A DNA stretch of 64,000 nucleotides from Nakamurella antarctica (GCF_003860405.1 NZ_CP034170.1:3313956-3377955); one strand, 5' to 3'; shown: positions 36,948 through 48,181, counted from the first letter of the stretch. Numbers and translations are program-made. The notes: generated by a model not told the origin, from the sequence alone.

Positions 36948-37433
36948 ATGTCCGAAGCACCGCTTGCCCTGACCGCGCCGCTCGCCGCGGTGATGGCCGT
37001 TATCGCCGTTGTTGCCCTGGTGACGGGGCTGAAAGGTAAGCAAGGCACGCTCGACGCCGATGGCCGCCTGGGGATTCGCAGTGCCGCATCGCTGCGCAGC
37101 ACCAAGGCCTTCGAGCTTGCCAACCGGGTCGCAGCCCCCATCGTGCTGGCCGCCGCAGGACTAGCCGGGTTGATCGCCCTCGCAATGCTGATTGCAACCA
37201 ACCGCCTCGGTACGGTGAGCATCGTCATCGTCGCCGTCATCGGGTTTGTCGGCGTCGTTGCGCTGCTTGTCGCTGCTGGTTCGCTCGGCGATCGCGCTGC
37301 GGCAACCGTCCCAAAGCCCGCTTCCAAGCCAGGATCTGGCGGCGGCTGCGAAACCTGCGCCTGTGGCGACGGCGGCTGCAGCGGCCTGGCAAAAGCGGGT
37401 ATTACCCGCAGCGCGCCCCCCACTAGCAGCTAG
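36948..37433 (+). CDS. SdpI-like membrane protein with Cys-rich tail
   Basis: 161 residues. Three membrane segments (LAAVMAVIAVVALVTGL; VAAPIVLAAAGLAGLIALAM; VSIVIVAVIGFVGVVALLV). Between the first two, DGRLGIRSAASLRSTKAFEL resembles the G-I/V-R-T region of the SdpI family (immunity/signal protein in Bacillus). The cytoplasmic or external tail has CETCACGDGGC, four Cys in ten residues, which could bind a metal. It overlaps the YqgE gene tail to tail by four bases. Confidence 0.7.
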   Translation: MSEAPLALTAPLAAVMAVIAVVALVTGLKGKQGTLDADGRLGIRSAASLRSTKAFELANRVAAPIVLAAAGLAGLIALAMLIATNRLGTVSIVIVAVIGFVGVVALLVAAGSLGDRAAATVPKPASKPGSGGGCETCACGDGGCSGLAKAGITRSAPPTSS

Positions 37434-38002
37434 TTGCGCTCCAGGTCCCCTGGATGCCACGCCTGCCAGCGCAACGGAAAGCGCTGGCGCCGCAGTACTT
37501 CGAACCACACATCCACCTTCGGCCCCGCCAGCACGTCCTGCGGACTGCTCGCCACGACAGACCACGCACCCTCGGCGACCTCGTCGACCAGCTGGCCCGG
37601 CGCCCAACCGGCGTGACCGCCAAAAATCCGCACGCCCTTCAAATACAATCCCTTCGGGCCCGCCGCAGAATCGACACTTACCAGGCACACCGGGCCAGCA
37701 ATCGGAGCGAGACCCTCGATGTCGCTGGCGTCAACCCCCGGCCGGCAGACCCCGACGCACATCGCCGAGCTGAGTTCCATCGGACCACCGACAAAAACCA
37801 CCTTCGACTTCGCCGCGAGCTCCGTCCACTGGGGGAGAACATTCTGTACCGGAATTTCACTGGGCTTATTCAGCACCACGCCGAGGCTGCCCTCCTCGCC
37901 ATGCGTGATCATGTAGACAACCGTGCGCCCAAAGTCCGGACCCCGCAGCTCCGGGGACGCCACGAGCAGCGAGCCCGACTTCACCCCACTGTGCTCGCTC
38001 AT
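37430..38002 (-). CDS. YqgE/AlgH family protein (DUF179)
   Basis: 190 residues. GSLLVASPELRGPDFGRTVV, then GSLGVVLNKPSEIPV, VFVGGPM and RIFGGHAGWAPGQLVDEVAE with a final W-rich segment are the family's conserved blocks. Cytosolic, function not established despite the old AlgH regulator name. In mycobacteria a homologue also lies near leuS and cca. Confidence 0.95.
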   Translation of the reverse strand: MSEHSGVKSGSLLVASPELRGPDFGRTVVYMITHGEEGSLGVVLNKPSEIPVQNVLPQWTELAAKSKVVFVGGPMELSSAMCVGVCRPGVDASDIEGLAPIAGPVCLVSVDSAAGPKGLYLKGVRIFGGHAGWAPGQLVDEVAEGAWSVVASSPQDVLAGPKVDVWFEVLRRQRFPLRWQAWHPGDLERN

Positions 38003-38150
38003 AACCCGCTATTGTGCCCCGATTGATCGAGTCCGGCTGCCGCACGTTCCTCGAAGCTGCTGCGCTGCCGCCCGATAAGTGTTGGCCGAACCGGTGCTGC
38101 GCATGCGATCGAGCTTGCGTAACGTGGGGGAGGTGAGTGTCCACAACAAG

Positions 38151-39523
38151 ATGCAGCCGACCGGTCTGCGCCCCGCAGCCCCTGGGCCATCGAGTAGCGA
38201 CACGAGCACCCTTCATCACGAGCCGCCCCCGCCCTCAGTTCGCGGACTTGTCCCGCTGCTGCGCTTGGCTGGCCTTCGCCGGCTCGTCGGCATCCGAGTC
38301 GTTAACTCGTTGGGCGAGGGAGGCTTTCAGGGCGCCCTCGTGGGGGCGGTGCTGTTCAACCCGCAAAAACAAGCGAGCCCTGCCGCCATTGCCGCGGGGT
38401 TCGCTATTATCTTGCTGCCGTATTCGCTGATCGGACCCTTCCTCGGTTCCCTGCTGGATCGCTGGAGTCGCCGTCAAGTGCTGGTGTGGTCCAACCTCTT
38501 GCGATCTATTTTCGTCCTCGCCGTGGCTGCCGAAATTGCCGCCGGGGCGCCGCTCTGGCTGGAATTCTCGACCGCGCTGCTCGTTATGGGGGCTGGCCGG
38601 TTTATTGGTTCCGGACTATCGGCGGCGATGCCGCACACCGTCGCGGCAGATTCGTTGGTGGGGGCCAACTCGTTGGCCACCACGGCGGGCGCCATCAGCG
38701 GAGCTGCCGGCGGCGCCGCGACGGTGGGTTTGGGAACCATCTTCGGCGACCAGGCCATTTCCACCGCGCTGGTCACCGCGGGCGTCATACCGTTCTTTCT
38801 CGCTGCCTCCTACCTAGCACTGGGCTATACCAAATTCGCCCTCGGCCCGTCCGAAACCGACGAGCCCGCACAAACGACCAAAGCCATCATCGGCGGGTTG
38901 ACAGCCGGTTTCACCCACATGCGGCAACGCCCCACCATCGCGGTGGCCATTTCTATGGTGATGCTGGTGCGTTTTTGTTACGGCCTCGGAACGATGCTGG
39001 TGCTGCTGCTCTTCCGCAACTACTTCGAAGCCACCGGCTTCTGGCGCGCTGGGCAAGCGGGCATCGTGCAGGCCTTGGGCTTCGCAGCGGCCGGATTGTT
39101 TGTCGGCGCCGTCGTTACTGCTCCCGCGGTTCGGTGGATGACCCGAACCCGCTGGGTCGTGTCCGTCCTCGGCGGCGGAGCCATCATGTCGGTCGTTCTG
39201 TCCACCCACATGACGTCGCCGCTGACGATGATCACCGCCTTCGTGCTCGGCTTTTCCTATCAGTCCACCAAGATTTGTGCCGACGCGATTGTGCAACGAG
39301 ACGCAGATGACGCCCACATCGGCCGGGTGTACGCGCTCTACGACACCACCAACAACATCCTCTTCGTGGCCGCCTTTGTTCTCGGCGCTATCCTGCTACC
39401 CCCGATGGCAACAGCCCCGCCATGGTCCTCGTGGTCGCGTTCGTCTACGTGTTGGCAGCGGTCGGATATCCGGTCCTGATGCACCGTTGCGGCCGAAAGG
39501 CGACCGTCCGGCCGCACCACTAG
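38151..39523 (+). CDS. Major facilitator superfamily transporter (frameshifted near C-terminus)
   Basis: About 455 residues, twelve membrane spans. The start is uncertain: ATG 38151, GTG 38133 or GTG 38079. Loop motif A is recognisable as GSLLDRWSRRQVLV. At a run of five C at about 39,400 the frame breaks: the final helix is found in the next frame as NSPAMVLVVAFVYVLAAVGY, PVLM, then HRCGRKATVRPHH and TAG at 39523. Restoring one base gives a normal end and a four-base tail-to-tail overlap with cca. Substrate unknown. Confidence 0.85.
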
Positions 39524-40968
39524 GAAGCGGTGTCGGGGGTCAGGATCTTGTTCTCGACCGCCCACCGGTACAGGTGCGCCTGCGCCGCATCCCGATCCAG
39601 CGGTCCCATCTCGAGCCGAAGCTCCTTCAGGAATGCCCACGCCTGACCAACGATCGGGCCAGGACCAACGCCCAGCAACTCCATGATGGCGTTGCCGTCG
39701 AGGTCGGGACGCACCCGCGCGAGGTCTTCGGCTTGGGCGATCAGAGCGATCCGCTGCTCCAACTCGTCATAAGAGTTTTGCAGCATTACCTCGCGCCGCC
39801 GGTTGCGGGTGGTGCAATCGGCCCGCACCAACAGGTGCAAACGGTCCAGCAGCGGACCCGCATCCGTCACGTAACGGCGAACGGCCGAATCTGTCCATGC
39901 CCCGGATCCGTACCCGTGGAACCGCAGGTGCAGGAACGTCAGTGTCCTCACCTGTTCGGTCAGAACCTTCGGATACTTCAGCGCCCGGAGTCTGTTGCGG
40001 ACCATCTTCGCGCCCACCACCTCGTGGTGATGGAAGCTGACGCCGCCGGCCTCCTCGTAGCGCCTCGTCGGGGGTTTGCCAATATCGTGCAGCAGCGCCG
40101 CGAGGCGCAGCACCAGATCGGGGCCGCCTGTTTCGAACGAGATGGCCCGCTCCAACACCTGCAGCGAGTGCTCGTACACGTCCTTGTGCTGATGATGCTC
40201 GTCGCGTTCCAGGCGCAGCGCCGGCAACTCGGGCAGCATCACCTGGGCGAGGCCGGAGTCGGTCAGCAGCGCCAACCCCAGCCGAGGATTATCGCCCAGG
40301 ATCAACTTGTTGAATTCCGCCTGAATCCGCTCCACCGTGATGCGGGCCAGTTCCCCCGACATCGCCGTCATCGCCGCGACCACCCGGGGAGCGGGCGTAA
40401 ACCCCAACTGGGAGGCAAAGCGCGCCGCGCGCAACATCCGCAGCGGGTCATCGCCGAACGACTGTTCGGGAGTGCCGGGGGTATCGATGATGGCCGCTTC
40501 GAGCTGCTCGCGCCCACCAAAAAGGTCGGTAAATGCGCCGCCGGGTAGCGATACGGCCATCGCGTTGATGGCGAAATCGCGACGCACCAAGTCCTGCTCC
40601 AGGGTCTCCCCGTAGCTGACCTGGGGGTTGCGGGACTCACCGTCATACACGTCGGACCGAAAGGTGGTGATTTCCAACTGCACACCGCGCTTGGCCACCC
40701 CGACGGTGCCGAAGGCGATGCCCGTGTCCCAGGTGGTCTCTGCCCACCCGTGAACCAGCTCCAGCACACGCTCTGGCCTGGCATCCGTCGTGAAATCCAG
40801 GTCGGAGCTCAGCCGGCCCAAGAGGAAATCGCGCACCGAGCCACCCACCAGGTAGAGCTGGTGGCCCGCGGCCGCGAATATGCTCCCGAGCTCCACCGCC
40901 ACGGGGGTAGCGGCCAGCAACTTCCCGGCCATTTGTGGATCACATGGGTTCATCTGAGCTGCTGACAC
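39520..40968 (-). CDS. cca: CCA-adding tRNA nucleotidyltransferase
   Basis: About 482 residues; starts at GTG 40968 or ATG 40953 are both possible, and the frame is open to 41070. Nucleotidyltransferase core: YLVGGSVRDFLLGRLSSDLD (metal Asp pair), RRDFAINAMAVSL, DPLRMLRAARFASQLGF. An HD domain follows (LAALLHDIGKPPTRRYEE). Adds or repairs the 3' CCA of tRNAs. Divergent from the Nudix gene, as in mycobacteria (pcnA). Confidence 0.95.
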   Translation of the reverse strand: MSAAQMNPCDPQMAGKLLAATPVAVELGSIFAAAGHQLYLVGGSVRDFLLGRLSSDLDFTTDARPERVLELVHGWAETTWDTGIAFGTVGVAKRGVQLEITTFRSDVYDGESRNPQVSYGETLEQDLVRRDFAINAMAVSLPGGAFTDLFGGREQLEAAIIDTPGTPEQSFGDDPLRMLRAARFASQLGFTPAPRVVAAMTAMSGELARITVERIQAEFNKLILGDNPRLGLALLTDSGLAQVMLPELPALRLERDEHHQHKDVYEHSLQVLERAISFETGGPDLVLRLAALLHDIGKPPTRRYEEAGGVSFHHHEVVGAKMVRNRLRALKYPKVLTEQVRTLTFLHLRFHGYGSGAWTDSAVRRYVTDAGPLLDRLHLLVRADCTTRNRRREVMLQNSYDELEQRIALIAQAEDLARVRPDLDGNAIMELLGVGPGPIVGQAWAFLKELRLEMGPLDRDAAQAHLYRWAVENKILTPDTAS

Positions 40969-41057
40969 AGGGATTGACTCTAGTTCGTCGGGGCGGCGCG
41001 CCAGGTCAATCCTGATCAGGCTCGTCCCGTCCCATGCCACCGCACTACGATCAGATG

Positions 41058-41528
41058 ATGCCCACCCCACTTCCGCTCGTGCCCGGACTCCGTCCGCAGC
41101 GGATGGACGAGACCTCCGCGGGCGGGCTGGTGGTGCGCACGGAGGATGGTGTCGCGTCCGCGGCGATAATCGGACGGCTCGATCGTCGAGGACGGCTGCG
41201 CTGGTCCCTGCCCAAAGGCCACTTGGAGGCGGGGGAGACCGAGGAAGAAGCCGCGATCCGGGAAGTCGAGGAAGAAACTGGTATCTCCGGTCGCATCACT
41301 GCTCGACTCGGGAGCGTCGAGTATTCATTTGCCGCATCCGGCCGCAGAATCCACAAATGCGTGCACCATTTTTTGATGGAGATGGTGTCCGGTGAGCTCT
41401 CTGACGCCGACATCGAAGTGTCCGAAGTGGCGTGGGTTCGCCTAACGGAGCTGCCAGGCCGACTGGCATACGCGGGGGAGCGCCGCCTCGTCGCCCGGGC
41501 GGCAGAGATCCTCGCGGAGAACGTGTGA
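41058..41528 (+). CDS. Nudix hydrolase
   Basis: About 157 residues; starts at 41034 (ATG), 41055 or 41058 (tandem ATG) are possible. The Nudix box is complete: [20 protein letters not shown] then TGI (G-x5-E-x7-R-E-x2-E-E-x-G). It hydrolyses a nucleoside diphosphate-linked substrate, unspecified. The stop overlaps the GTG of the DUF6049 gene; the order cca/nudix/DUF6049/murJ is conserved in Actinomycetota. Confidence 0.93.
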   Translation: MPTPLPLVPGLRPQRMDETSAGGLVVRTEDGVASAAIIGRLDRRGRLRWSLPKGHLEAGETEEEAAIREVEEETGISGRITARLGSVEYSFAASGRRIHKCVHHFLMEMVSGELSDADIEVSEVAWVRLTELPGRLAYAGERRLVARAAEILAENV

Positions 41529-44401
41529 GGTTACGTCGAAGCAGCGCCGGGTGTGCAGCCGTCATTCTTGGCGCCGCGCTGTCACTGGGCTCGATCGCCG
41601 GCCCCAGCGCCGCCGCGGTAGAACTACCCGTCGCCTCCTCCGGACTAGAACGTGCAGTGACTCTCGCGCCCAGCGCGTTGCGAGTTACCAGCGCCCCTGC
41701 CGCGCCGCTTCCCCCCGGCGACCTCGACTTCCCCGCCAGCCTCTCCTTCACCCTCACGTCTGTGACACCCACCGTGATCAGCGCCGAGGGCCCGCCCCAG
41801 GTCACCATCAGCGGCGCCATTACCAACAATCGCGCGGAGCCCATCGAATCGCTGGTCGCTCGCGTGCAGCGGGGGCCAGCGCTCTCCTCGCTGCCAGCGT
41901 TGGCGCAGGAGCTCACCGCGCCCTCCGAGCCCATCGAGACGTGGTCGGACTTTGCACCCTTGATGCCAGCGCTCGCCGCGGGTGCCAGTACGCCGTTCTC
42001 GGTGTCGGCGCCGCTCTACGGGGTCGTCAAGGACACCCTCGCCGTCACTACGCCCGGCGTTTACCCCATCATGCTCAACGTCAACGGGATAATCCCCGAC
42101 ATTTCCCCTGCCGGTGGCGCCCGCGTTGGCGTCCTGCACCTGCTGCTCACCGTGGTCTCGGTCGCGCCGGCATTTGCGGCACCGCCGCCTCTCGCACCCA
42201 CCCCGTTGGCGCCTAACCACGTCAACTTCGTCCTTCCTCTCGTCGACCGCCCGCACCGAGACGCGACGGGCGCCTTTGTCGATGACGAACTCGCGAAGCT
42301 GATCTCGCCCGGCGGCCACCTCTGGGGCGTGCTTCAACAAGTCGAAAACACCGATGCACCAACCGGTTCCATCACCCTGGCTGTCGACCCGGAGCTGCTC
42401 GAAGAGTTGGACCTGATGAAGGATGGCTATGCCATCGGCCCCATGGTGTTCGATATCAGCGCGCGCGCCGTCCAGTTGCAACCAGACATCTTCACGGCGA
42501 GTGCAGCGCCGACCCAGGCGCCAGAAGTGGCTAGCTCCACGCCCGTCGGTTCAGCGCCCGTCAGTTCAGCGCCCGTCGGTTCAGCGCCCGTCGGTTCAGC
42601 GCCCGTCGGTTCAGCCCCCACTGAAACTGCCCCCACTGATACTGCGGCAAGCGCGTCCGGCGATACGGTGTCCGCTTCGCCCGCGATGACGTCAGGTGCG
42701 GCCACAACGGGCTCCCGCGTTACCGATACGGCCAGCGCCAGCAGCGCAGAAAGCGGCTCCATTGGGACAGCGGATACTGCCCCTACGAGCGCCACCACCA
42801 GCGCAAGTGCGTCGATGTTCTCGTCCGCTCAGGCAACTGTCGCTCCCAGCACAGCCACCCCACCATCAACCCCGCCCGCAGCGCCGGACACAACCGTCAT
42901 GCCGCCACCATCGATGGTTCCCGCACCGGGAGCGGTCACCGGAAGCGGCACGCCCGCTGCCCGCGACTTCCTCACCCGCCTCCGGGCGATTGCCCAGACG
43001 CACTCGGTGTTGGTGCTTCCCTACGCCGACGCCGACGTGGTGGCTCTCACCAAGGCCGGGATGACGGGGTACGTGGCCAGCGCCGTCAGTGACGGGCGCG
43101 CTATTGCGGCCCGAGTATTAGGCGCAGACGCGAAACTCATGATGGATGTTGCTTGGCCAGCAGGCGGCGTAGTGGACACCGCCGCGCTCGCCCAATACCA
43201 ATCACAGGGATACACCAGTGCGCTTCTCACCTCGAGTGCAGTCCAGGCAACGAGCGCGAACCAGCCCACCGCCCTCACTCTGACCACCGCGGCCGGCCCC
43301 ATCAACGCTGCGGTCAGCGACGTGTCGCTCTCCGGCGACGTCCGGGAAGTAATCAGCGGCGACGTCGAAGGCCAAGCTGGCCGACTTAACCGGCTGGCTG
43401 CGAACTTGGTGCTGCGCGCGAGCACCAGCCAGGGCATCGCGGCTGTTTTCGCGCCCAGTCGCGACTATCTACCGTCCGGCGCTGGGTTTTCCACCCTGTG
43501 CGCCCTCCTGAACGCGCTCAGCGCCAACGGCCTGGTCACCGGAATCAGCCTGCCCGAAGTGGCTGCGCAGGCCACTTCGTCCGCAGAACTGACCTATCCC
43601 GACACCGGGGCCGCCCTAGAGCTACAGCCCGCGACGTTGAATAACGTCAAATCCGTAATCGCCGGATTCGCTGGAATCTCCGACTCCTTGGCCGTTCAAA
43701 TCAGCGAAGCCGACAGGGCCGAGTTCGGCCCGCCTGCACCTGCTGGTCTCTTTGACCCCTTCATCGCCGGGCTATCCCGACAGTTTTCGGCCGGCTTGCG
43801 AGGCAAGCCCACGATTTCTGCGCAGCTCTTGTCCGCCACCGGCCAATTGGTGCGGGAGGTGCGCGACGGCGCCTACATCGTGAAACCTGCCGGATCGTTC
43901 ACGTTAACGTCAGAAACGTCACCCCTATTCATCTCACTCCACAACAACCTGCCCTTCCCTGTCCGGCTTGCCGTGAACATCAACGCCCTCGACGCTGCCC
44001 GCGCGGGCCTGAGCCCGCAAAACATCGGGATCCAGACCGTGGCGGCTGGCCGCAGCCTCACGCTTACTATTCCGTCGGAAATTACGCGATCCGGCGTCTT
44101 CAAGGTAGGAGTACAGCTGACCGGCGCAGACTCGGCAAAGTGGGGTTCCCCGGTGGTGCTCGTACTGCGCTCTACCGCGATCGGCAGCTTCACCTTGATT
44201 TTGATCGTGTCAGCGGCGTCGGTGCTGTTCATCGGTCTCGTCATGCGTCTGCGCCGGCGCTGGCGCGACCGTCATTCCAGGGCGGCGCAGCGTGCCCGCG
44301 ATGCGGCGATCACTCCCGCACCAAACCACCCGGCCCCTGACACAGCCGCCGCCCCTGAAGTAGCCGGAACCGAGGCCGCCACCACGGAGGGCGCCTCATG
44401 A
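41525..44401 (+). CDS. DUF6049 family membrane-anchored surface protein
   Basis: 958 residues from GTG 41525, which overlaps the Nudix stop. N-terminal signal sequence ([20 protein letters not shown]), a large extracytoplasmic region, and one C-terminal membrane helix ([20 protein letters not shown]) with a basic cytoplasmic tail. Residues about 339-365 are five tandem copies of PVGSA encoded by a 15-bp repeat (42541-42615), inside a long Ser/Thr/Ala/Pro linker. The family (mycobacterial Rv3909-type) always precedes murJ and is thought to act in envelope assembly; its mechanism is unknown. Stop overlaps the murJ start. Confidence 0.88.
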   Translation: MRLRRSSAGCAAVILGAALSLGSIAGPSAAAVELPVASSGLERAVTLAPSALRVTSAPAAPLPPGDLDFPASLSFTLTSVTPTVISAEGPPQVTISGAITNNRAEPIESLVARVQRGPALSSLPALAQELTAPSEPIETWSDFAPLMPALAAGASTPFSVSAPLYGVVKDTLAVTTPGVYPIMLNVNGIIPDISPAGGARVGVLHLLLTVVSVAPAFAAPPPLAPTPLAPNHVNFVLPLVDRPHRDATGAFVDDELAKLISPGGHLWGVLQQVENTDAPTGSITLAVDPELLEELDLMKDGYAIGPMVFDISARAVQLQPDIFTASAAPTQAPEVASSTPVGSAPVSSAPVGSAPVGSAPVGSAPTETAPTDTAASASGDTVSASPAMTSGAATTGSRVTDTASASSAESGSIGTADTAPTSATTSASASMFSSAQATVAPSTATPPSTPPAAPDTTVMPPPSMVPAPGAVTGSGTPAARDFLTRLRAIAQTHSVLVLPYADADVVALTKAGMTGYVASAVSDGRAIAARVLGADAKLMMDVAWPAGGVVDTAALAQYQSQGYTSALLTSSAVQATSANQPTALTLTTAAGPINAAVSDVSLSGDVREVISGDVEGQAGRLNRLAANLVLRASTSQGIAAVFAPSRDYLPSGAGFSTLCALLNALSANGLVTGISLPEVAAQATSSAELTYPDTGAALELQPATLNNVKSVIAGFAGISDSLAVQISEADRAEFGPPAPAGLFDPFIAGLSRQFSAGLRGKPTISAQLLSATGQLVREVRDGAYIVKPAGSFTLTSETSPLFISLHNNLPFPVRLAVNINALDAARAGLSPQNIGIQTVAAGRSLTLTIPSEITRSGVFKVGVQLTGADSAKWGSPVVLVLRSTAIGSFTLILIVSAASVLFIGLVMRLRRRWRDRHSRAAQRARDAAITPAPNHPAPDTAAAPEVAGTEAATTEGAS

Positions 44402-47400
44402 CGCCACCCCCGCAACCACCAGTGCCACCGTCTCCAGAGCCACCATCTCCAGAGCCGCCAGTGCCGCACCAGGGCGTGCCCAGCAGCCGTCACTCCGAAG
44501 ACGCCCCCACACTCATCATGGCGCCGGTGCCGCCTTCCTTCGGGTCGACCTTTTCGACCGACGGTCCCGCACCCTCTGAATACCTCGAAGTCGTGACGGC
44601 CGAAACGGGTCACATCCCGAAGATCACGGCGCCGGTCAAAGAAGATGCCCCCGAGCGCAGCGCGCGGCCTGCCGAGCACGTCCCGCCGGCCACGGACCCC
44701 CCCGCGAAGTTGGGTCAGTGGGAGCTGGCGGAACCGCAACCCGCCGCTGCGCAGATCCCCACCCAACAGACCCCCACCGGCAAAACCAGCGGGGTGGTCC
44801 GAACCGGGAGTCTGATTGCGATCGCGTCCATCGCCTCGCGCCTCACGGGGTTCCTGGCAAAGATCGTCATCGGTGGTGTGCTGCTCATCGGGGTCGTGAA
44901 CGACTCGTACACCCTGGCGAACACGTTGCCCAATATCGTCTTCGAGTTGTTGATCGGCGGGGTGTTGACGTCGGTGGCAATTCCGCTGCTGACGCGGGCC
45001 CAACGCGGCGACGCCGATGGTGGCCAGGAATACACCCAACGCCTCGTGACACTGGCACTCGTGGGGCTGCTCAGCGCAACAGTGCTCGCTGTGGCGGCAG
45101 CTCCACTGCTGACAAAGCTCTACCTTTCCCCCGCGTCCAAAGCCGATGCGGTGCTGACAACGCATTTGGCGTACCTTCTGCTGCCACAGATTTTTTTCTA
45201 CGGGATGGCGGCGCTGTTCGGCGCCATCCTCAACACGAAGGAGCGCTTCCTTGCGCCCGCGTGGGCGCCGGTTGCCAACAACGTTCTCGTCATCCTCGTC
45301 GCCACCCTGCTGTTTTTTGTGGACGGCCCCACAGAAGGCCTGGGCCTGAGCACCACCCAGTTCCTCCTGCTCGGAGTCGGCACCACCGCCGGGATTGTGC
45401 TGCAAGCCGTCATCATGCTGCCCTCGCTGCGCAAGTCCGGATTCCGGTTTAAATGGCGCATCGGCTGGGACAAGCGCATGGGGGAGGCCAGCGGGTTGGC
45501 TGGCTGGGCTGTTGCCTACGTCCTCGTCTCGCAGGTCGGCTACATCATCGCCACCAACATCGCCAGCACCGCCGAGGGCGGTATCACCACGTTCGCGTAT
45601 GCATCGCTGCTGTTCCAGATGCCCTACGGCATCCTGGGGGTGTCGATCCTCACGGCGATCATGCCGCGGATGAGCCGGCACGCCGCCGCCGGCGAAATGG
45701 ATTCGGTCAAGGCAGACGTTTCCTTGGCAAACAGGCTGTCCGCGGTGGCGTTGCTCCCAGTCTCCGCGGCGATCATCGCCATCGGCGGCGCCATTGGCGT
45801 CCTAGCTTTTGCGTGGAACCCCGACAACGCAGAAGCAGCGCTGCGAATTGGCGCGACCTGCGCCGGTCTTGCAGTCGGGCTCCTCCCGTTGGCTATGTCC
45901 CTCGTTCAGATGCGCGTGTTCTACGCCATGAAAGATGGCCGCACTCCCGTCATCATCAACGCGATCATGGTCGCGGTCCGGATTCCGTTGCTGTACCTGG
46001 CGACCACCGTGAATGAGGATCTGCTCCTGCCCGGCCTGGCGCTGGCCACGGCGATTTCTTACATCGTCGGCGCGGTGGTGGGCGAAATCTGGCTGCGCGC
46101 GCGGTTCGGCGTCATGGGGAGCAGGCGGGTACTCGTCACCATCACCAAAATGACGGTGGCGTCAGCCGTGGGCGGCGCCGCGGCATGGCTCATCGTGCGT
46201 CAGGTGTGGCGCGGTAGCCCCACCGGGGTAGTGGAGGCCCTGGGTCAGGTGGTGATCGGCGGAATCGTCGGACTGCTGGTGATCGGTGTCGCTGCGCTTG
46301 CCCTGCGAGTGGAAGAACTCGATCCCGTCACCCGCAAACTCCGCGCACTCCTGGGTCTGCGCGCGAGGAATTCCGAAAGCTCACAGATTCTCGCCGTGCC
46401 CGGTAGCGTGACCCCAGCAGTGAATTTTCAGCACGTCGTCCCCAGAAAGCAGGTGAGCGCCACCGTGAACGGCGACGGAATCACACCCGGGGTGCCCCCC
46501 GCCTCCGAGGCTTCGACGGTTGTCGCGGTGGACGGGCTGAGTGGCAGCGACAACTTCGTGATGCTCACCCCCGGCGCCATGGTGGGTGGCCGCTACCGGC
46601 TGGTCAACCTGATCGCCGTCGACGGTTCGAGCAACCGGTTCTGGCGCGCCAAAGACACCGTGCTCCCTCGGGACATGGCCATCACACTTCTCCCCGAGGG
46701 CCCTAACACCGCAGCAACGGTCGCTCGCACGCTGCGCGCTGGCCGGCTGCACCACATCGGCCTGCCACAGACGCTGGACTTGGGTACCGAATACGGCCAG
46801 TCCTACGTGGTCGGGCAATGGGTGGACGGCGCAACGCTGACGGACCTGCTTGCGGGTGGGCCACTCGAGGACGAAGTCGCCAGCTCGATCACCGCGAAGG
46901 TCGCCGACGCGGTCGCGGAGGCGCACCGCAACGGCATCTCGCTGGGCGCCGTGCACCCGTCGCTGGTTCGGGTCAACTTCGACGGCCAAGTGCGGTTGAG
47001 CCATGTCATCGCGCAATCTGGCGCAACCCCTGATCAAGATATCCGTGCAATAGGCGCTTTGCTCTACCTGATGCTGACGGGGACGTGGCCGCTGCCGCAG
47101 GCCGGCATGTCGCCGGCGTTGGCCGGCATGTCGCCGGCGTTGCCGCCGGCCCCGACGAGTGGCGGTCGTGAAGTTCCCGCCTCCGAGGTGCGCGCCGAGG
47201 CCGCCCCATCACTGACCGCGTTAGCCGAACGAACACTCCACCCGGAGGGGCCCAGCGGCGTTCGTTCGCCGGGCGCCATTGCTGCGTTGCTGCAGGTTTC
47301 GACCGCGACCGCGCTCGGCGTAGAAGCCGTCAATCAACCCGTGCGCCTAGCTACGCCCGTCTCCGCCTCGATACTCGCCGAGAGGCGCCTCCGTAATGAG

Positions 47401-48120
47401 CGGCGCGTCAAGCTGGCAGTTGCCGGCGTCATGTTGACGGCGTTGACGGCGTTGCTGTGCATCGTCATCGGGAGCGTCGTCAAACAGATCGTCAATGATG
47501 TTCAGGATCCGGTCGCTCTCGTCACCACCCAGCCGACGGTGCTGCCCAGTACGGAGGAGCCCACCTCTGCTGCCGCGGCGCCCGCGCCGGTGCCGACCGA
47601 AACGGCCGCTCCGACCGCCACGAGCGGCCCCGCACCTGCGCCGGCCGCCCCCACGCCGGTAGCCGTTCCTATTGTCAGTGGGCAGGTGTACGACCCGCAG
47701 GGTGATGGCAACAAGGACTACACCTCAAAGGTGGACCGCGTGTGGGACGGCGACCCGGCCACGTATTGGCAGACTTTCACCTACAAGCAGGCCTTCCCCA
47801 GCGCCTTCAAAACCGGCGTTGGCCTGATGTTGGAGTTGCAGGCACCGGCCAGCCCCACCCAAATCGTGGTGTCGACGATCACCCCCGGCATCAAGATCGA
47901 GATCATCGCCTCCGACGGCAACGTCAATGCGCCGCTCGACCCGACGAAGGTTCTCGCATCCTCCGATGTGGGCGACGCGCCCGCTGCCATCAACCTCGTC
48001 AACGCGCCGACGTCGAAGTTCATCATCGTCTTCGTAACAGGTCTGGTGAAGGAACAGGGTGGCAATCAATTTGAGGGCACACTGAGCGAAATAACGGTGC
48101 AGGCTCTGCCGGCGGCCTGA
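44398..48120 (+). CDS. murJ: Lipid II flippase MurJ with pseudokinase and C-terminal external domain
   Basis: 1240 residues. A Pro-rich cytoplasmic N-terminus (1-125) precedes the MurJ core (about 128-637; GSLIAIASIASRLTGFLAKI, ANTLPNIVFELLIGGVLTSV, 14 spans). Residues about 725-900 are a kinase-like domain (VGGRYRLVNLIAVDGSSNRF, RLHHIGLPQTLDLGTEYGQS) lacking the HRD and DFG catalytic motifs. Then one membrane helix (about 1003-1030), a Pro/Ala/Thr linker, and an external beta domain (about 1097-1240; KVDRVWDGDPATYWQTFTYK) like discoidin-type sugar binders. Mycobacterial MurJ has the same plan and binds FhaA through the pseudokinase. A 21-bp duplication gives AGMSPALAGMSPAL at about 902-915. 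Confidence 0.95.
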   Translation: MTPPPQPPVPPSPEPPSPEPPVPHQGVPSSRHSEDAPTLIMAPVPPSFGSTFSTDGPAPSEYLEVVTAETGHIPKITAPVKEDAPERSARPAEHVPPATDPPAKLGQWELAEPQPAAAQIPTQQTPTGKTSGVVRTGSLIAIASIASRLTGFLAKIVIGGVLLIGVVNDSYTLANTLPNIVFELLIGGVLTSVAIPLLTRAQRGDADGGQEYTQRLVTLALVGLLSATVLAVAAAPLLTKLYLSPASKADAVLTTHLAYLLLPQIFFYGMAALFGAILNTKERFLAPAWAPVANNVLVILVATLLFFVDGPTEGLGLSTTQFLLLGVGTTAGIVLQAVIMLPSLRKSGFRFKWRIGWDKRMGEASGLAGWAVAYVLVSQVGYIIATNIASTAEGGITTFAYASLLFQMPYGILGVSILTAIMPRMSRHAAAGEMDSVKADVSLANRLSAVALLPVSAAIIAIGGAIGVLAFAWNPDNAEAALRIGATCAGLAVGLLPLAMSLVQMRVFYAMKDGRTPVIINAIMVAVRIPLLYLATTVNEDLLLPGLALATAISYIVGAVVGEIWLRARFGVMGSRRVLVTITKMTVASAVGGAAAWLIVRQVWRGSPTGVVEALGQVVIGGIVGLLVIGVAALALRVEELDPVTRKLRALLGLRARNSESSQILAVPGSVTPAVNFQHVVPRKQVSATVNGDGITPGVPPASEASTVVAVDGLSGSDNFVMLTPGAMVGGRYRLVNLIAVDGSSNRFWRAKDTVLPRDMAITLLPEGPNTAATVARTLRAGRLHHIGLPQTLDLGTEYGQSYVVGQWVDGATLTDLLAGGPLEDEVASSITAKVADAVAEAHRNGISLGAVHPSLVRVNFDGQVRLSHVIAQSGATPDQDIRAIGALLYLMLTGTWPLPQAGMSPALAGMSPALPPAPTSGGREVPASEVRAEAAPSLTALAERTLHPEGPSGVRSPGAIAALLQVSTATALGVEAVNQPVRLATPVSASILAERRLRNERRVKLAVAGVMLTALTALLCIVIGSVVKQIVNDVQDPVALVTTQPTVLPSTEEPTSAAAAPAPVPTETAAPTATSGPAPAPAAPTPVAVPIVSGQVYDPQGDGNKDYTSKVDRVWDGDPATYWQTFTYKQAFPSAFKTGVGLMLELQAPASPTQIVVSTITPGIKIEIIASDGNVNAPLDPTKVLASSDVGDAPAAINLVNAPTSKFIIVFVTGLVKEQGGNQFEGTLSEITVQALPAA

Positions 48121-48146
48121 TCACTGCACGAGCCGTGGCAGGGCGC

Positions 48147-48181
48147 GGCTGGGCGTTGGGTAAGCCCAGCCCTTGATTTTT
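48147..48181 (+). terminator. Rho-independent terminator after murJ
   Basis: GGCTGGGC at 48147-48154 pairs exactly with GCCCAGCC at 48164-48171, followed by CTTGATTTTT. It separates murJ from trxB, where mycobacteria have sigM. Confidence 0.85.

Noticed and set aside
36760..36950. T-box riboswitch before leuS
   Set aside because: The conserved T-box antiterminator bulge sequence (GGGTGG-ACCGCG) is absent.
41645..45681. Long minus-strand frames over the DUF6049 and murJ genes
   Set aside because: Low-complexity His/Arg/Gln-rich mirror frames without starts; the plus-strand genes have clear domains and overlapping start-stop coupling.
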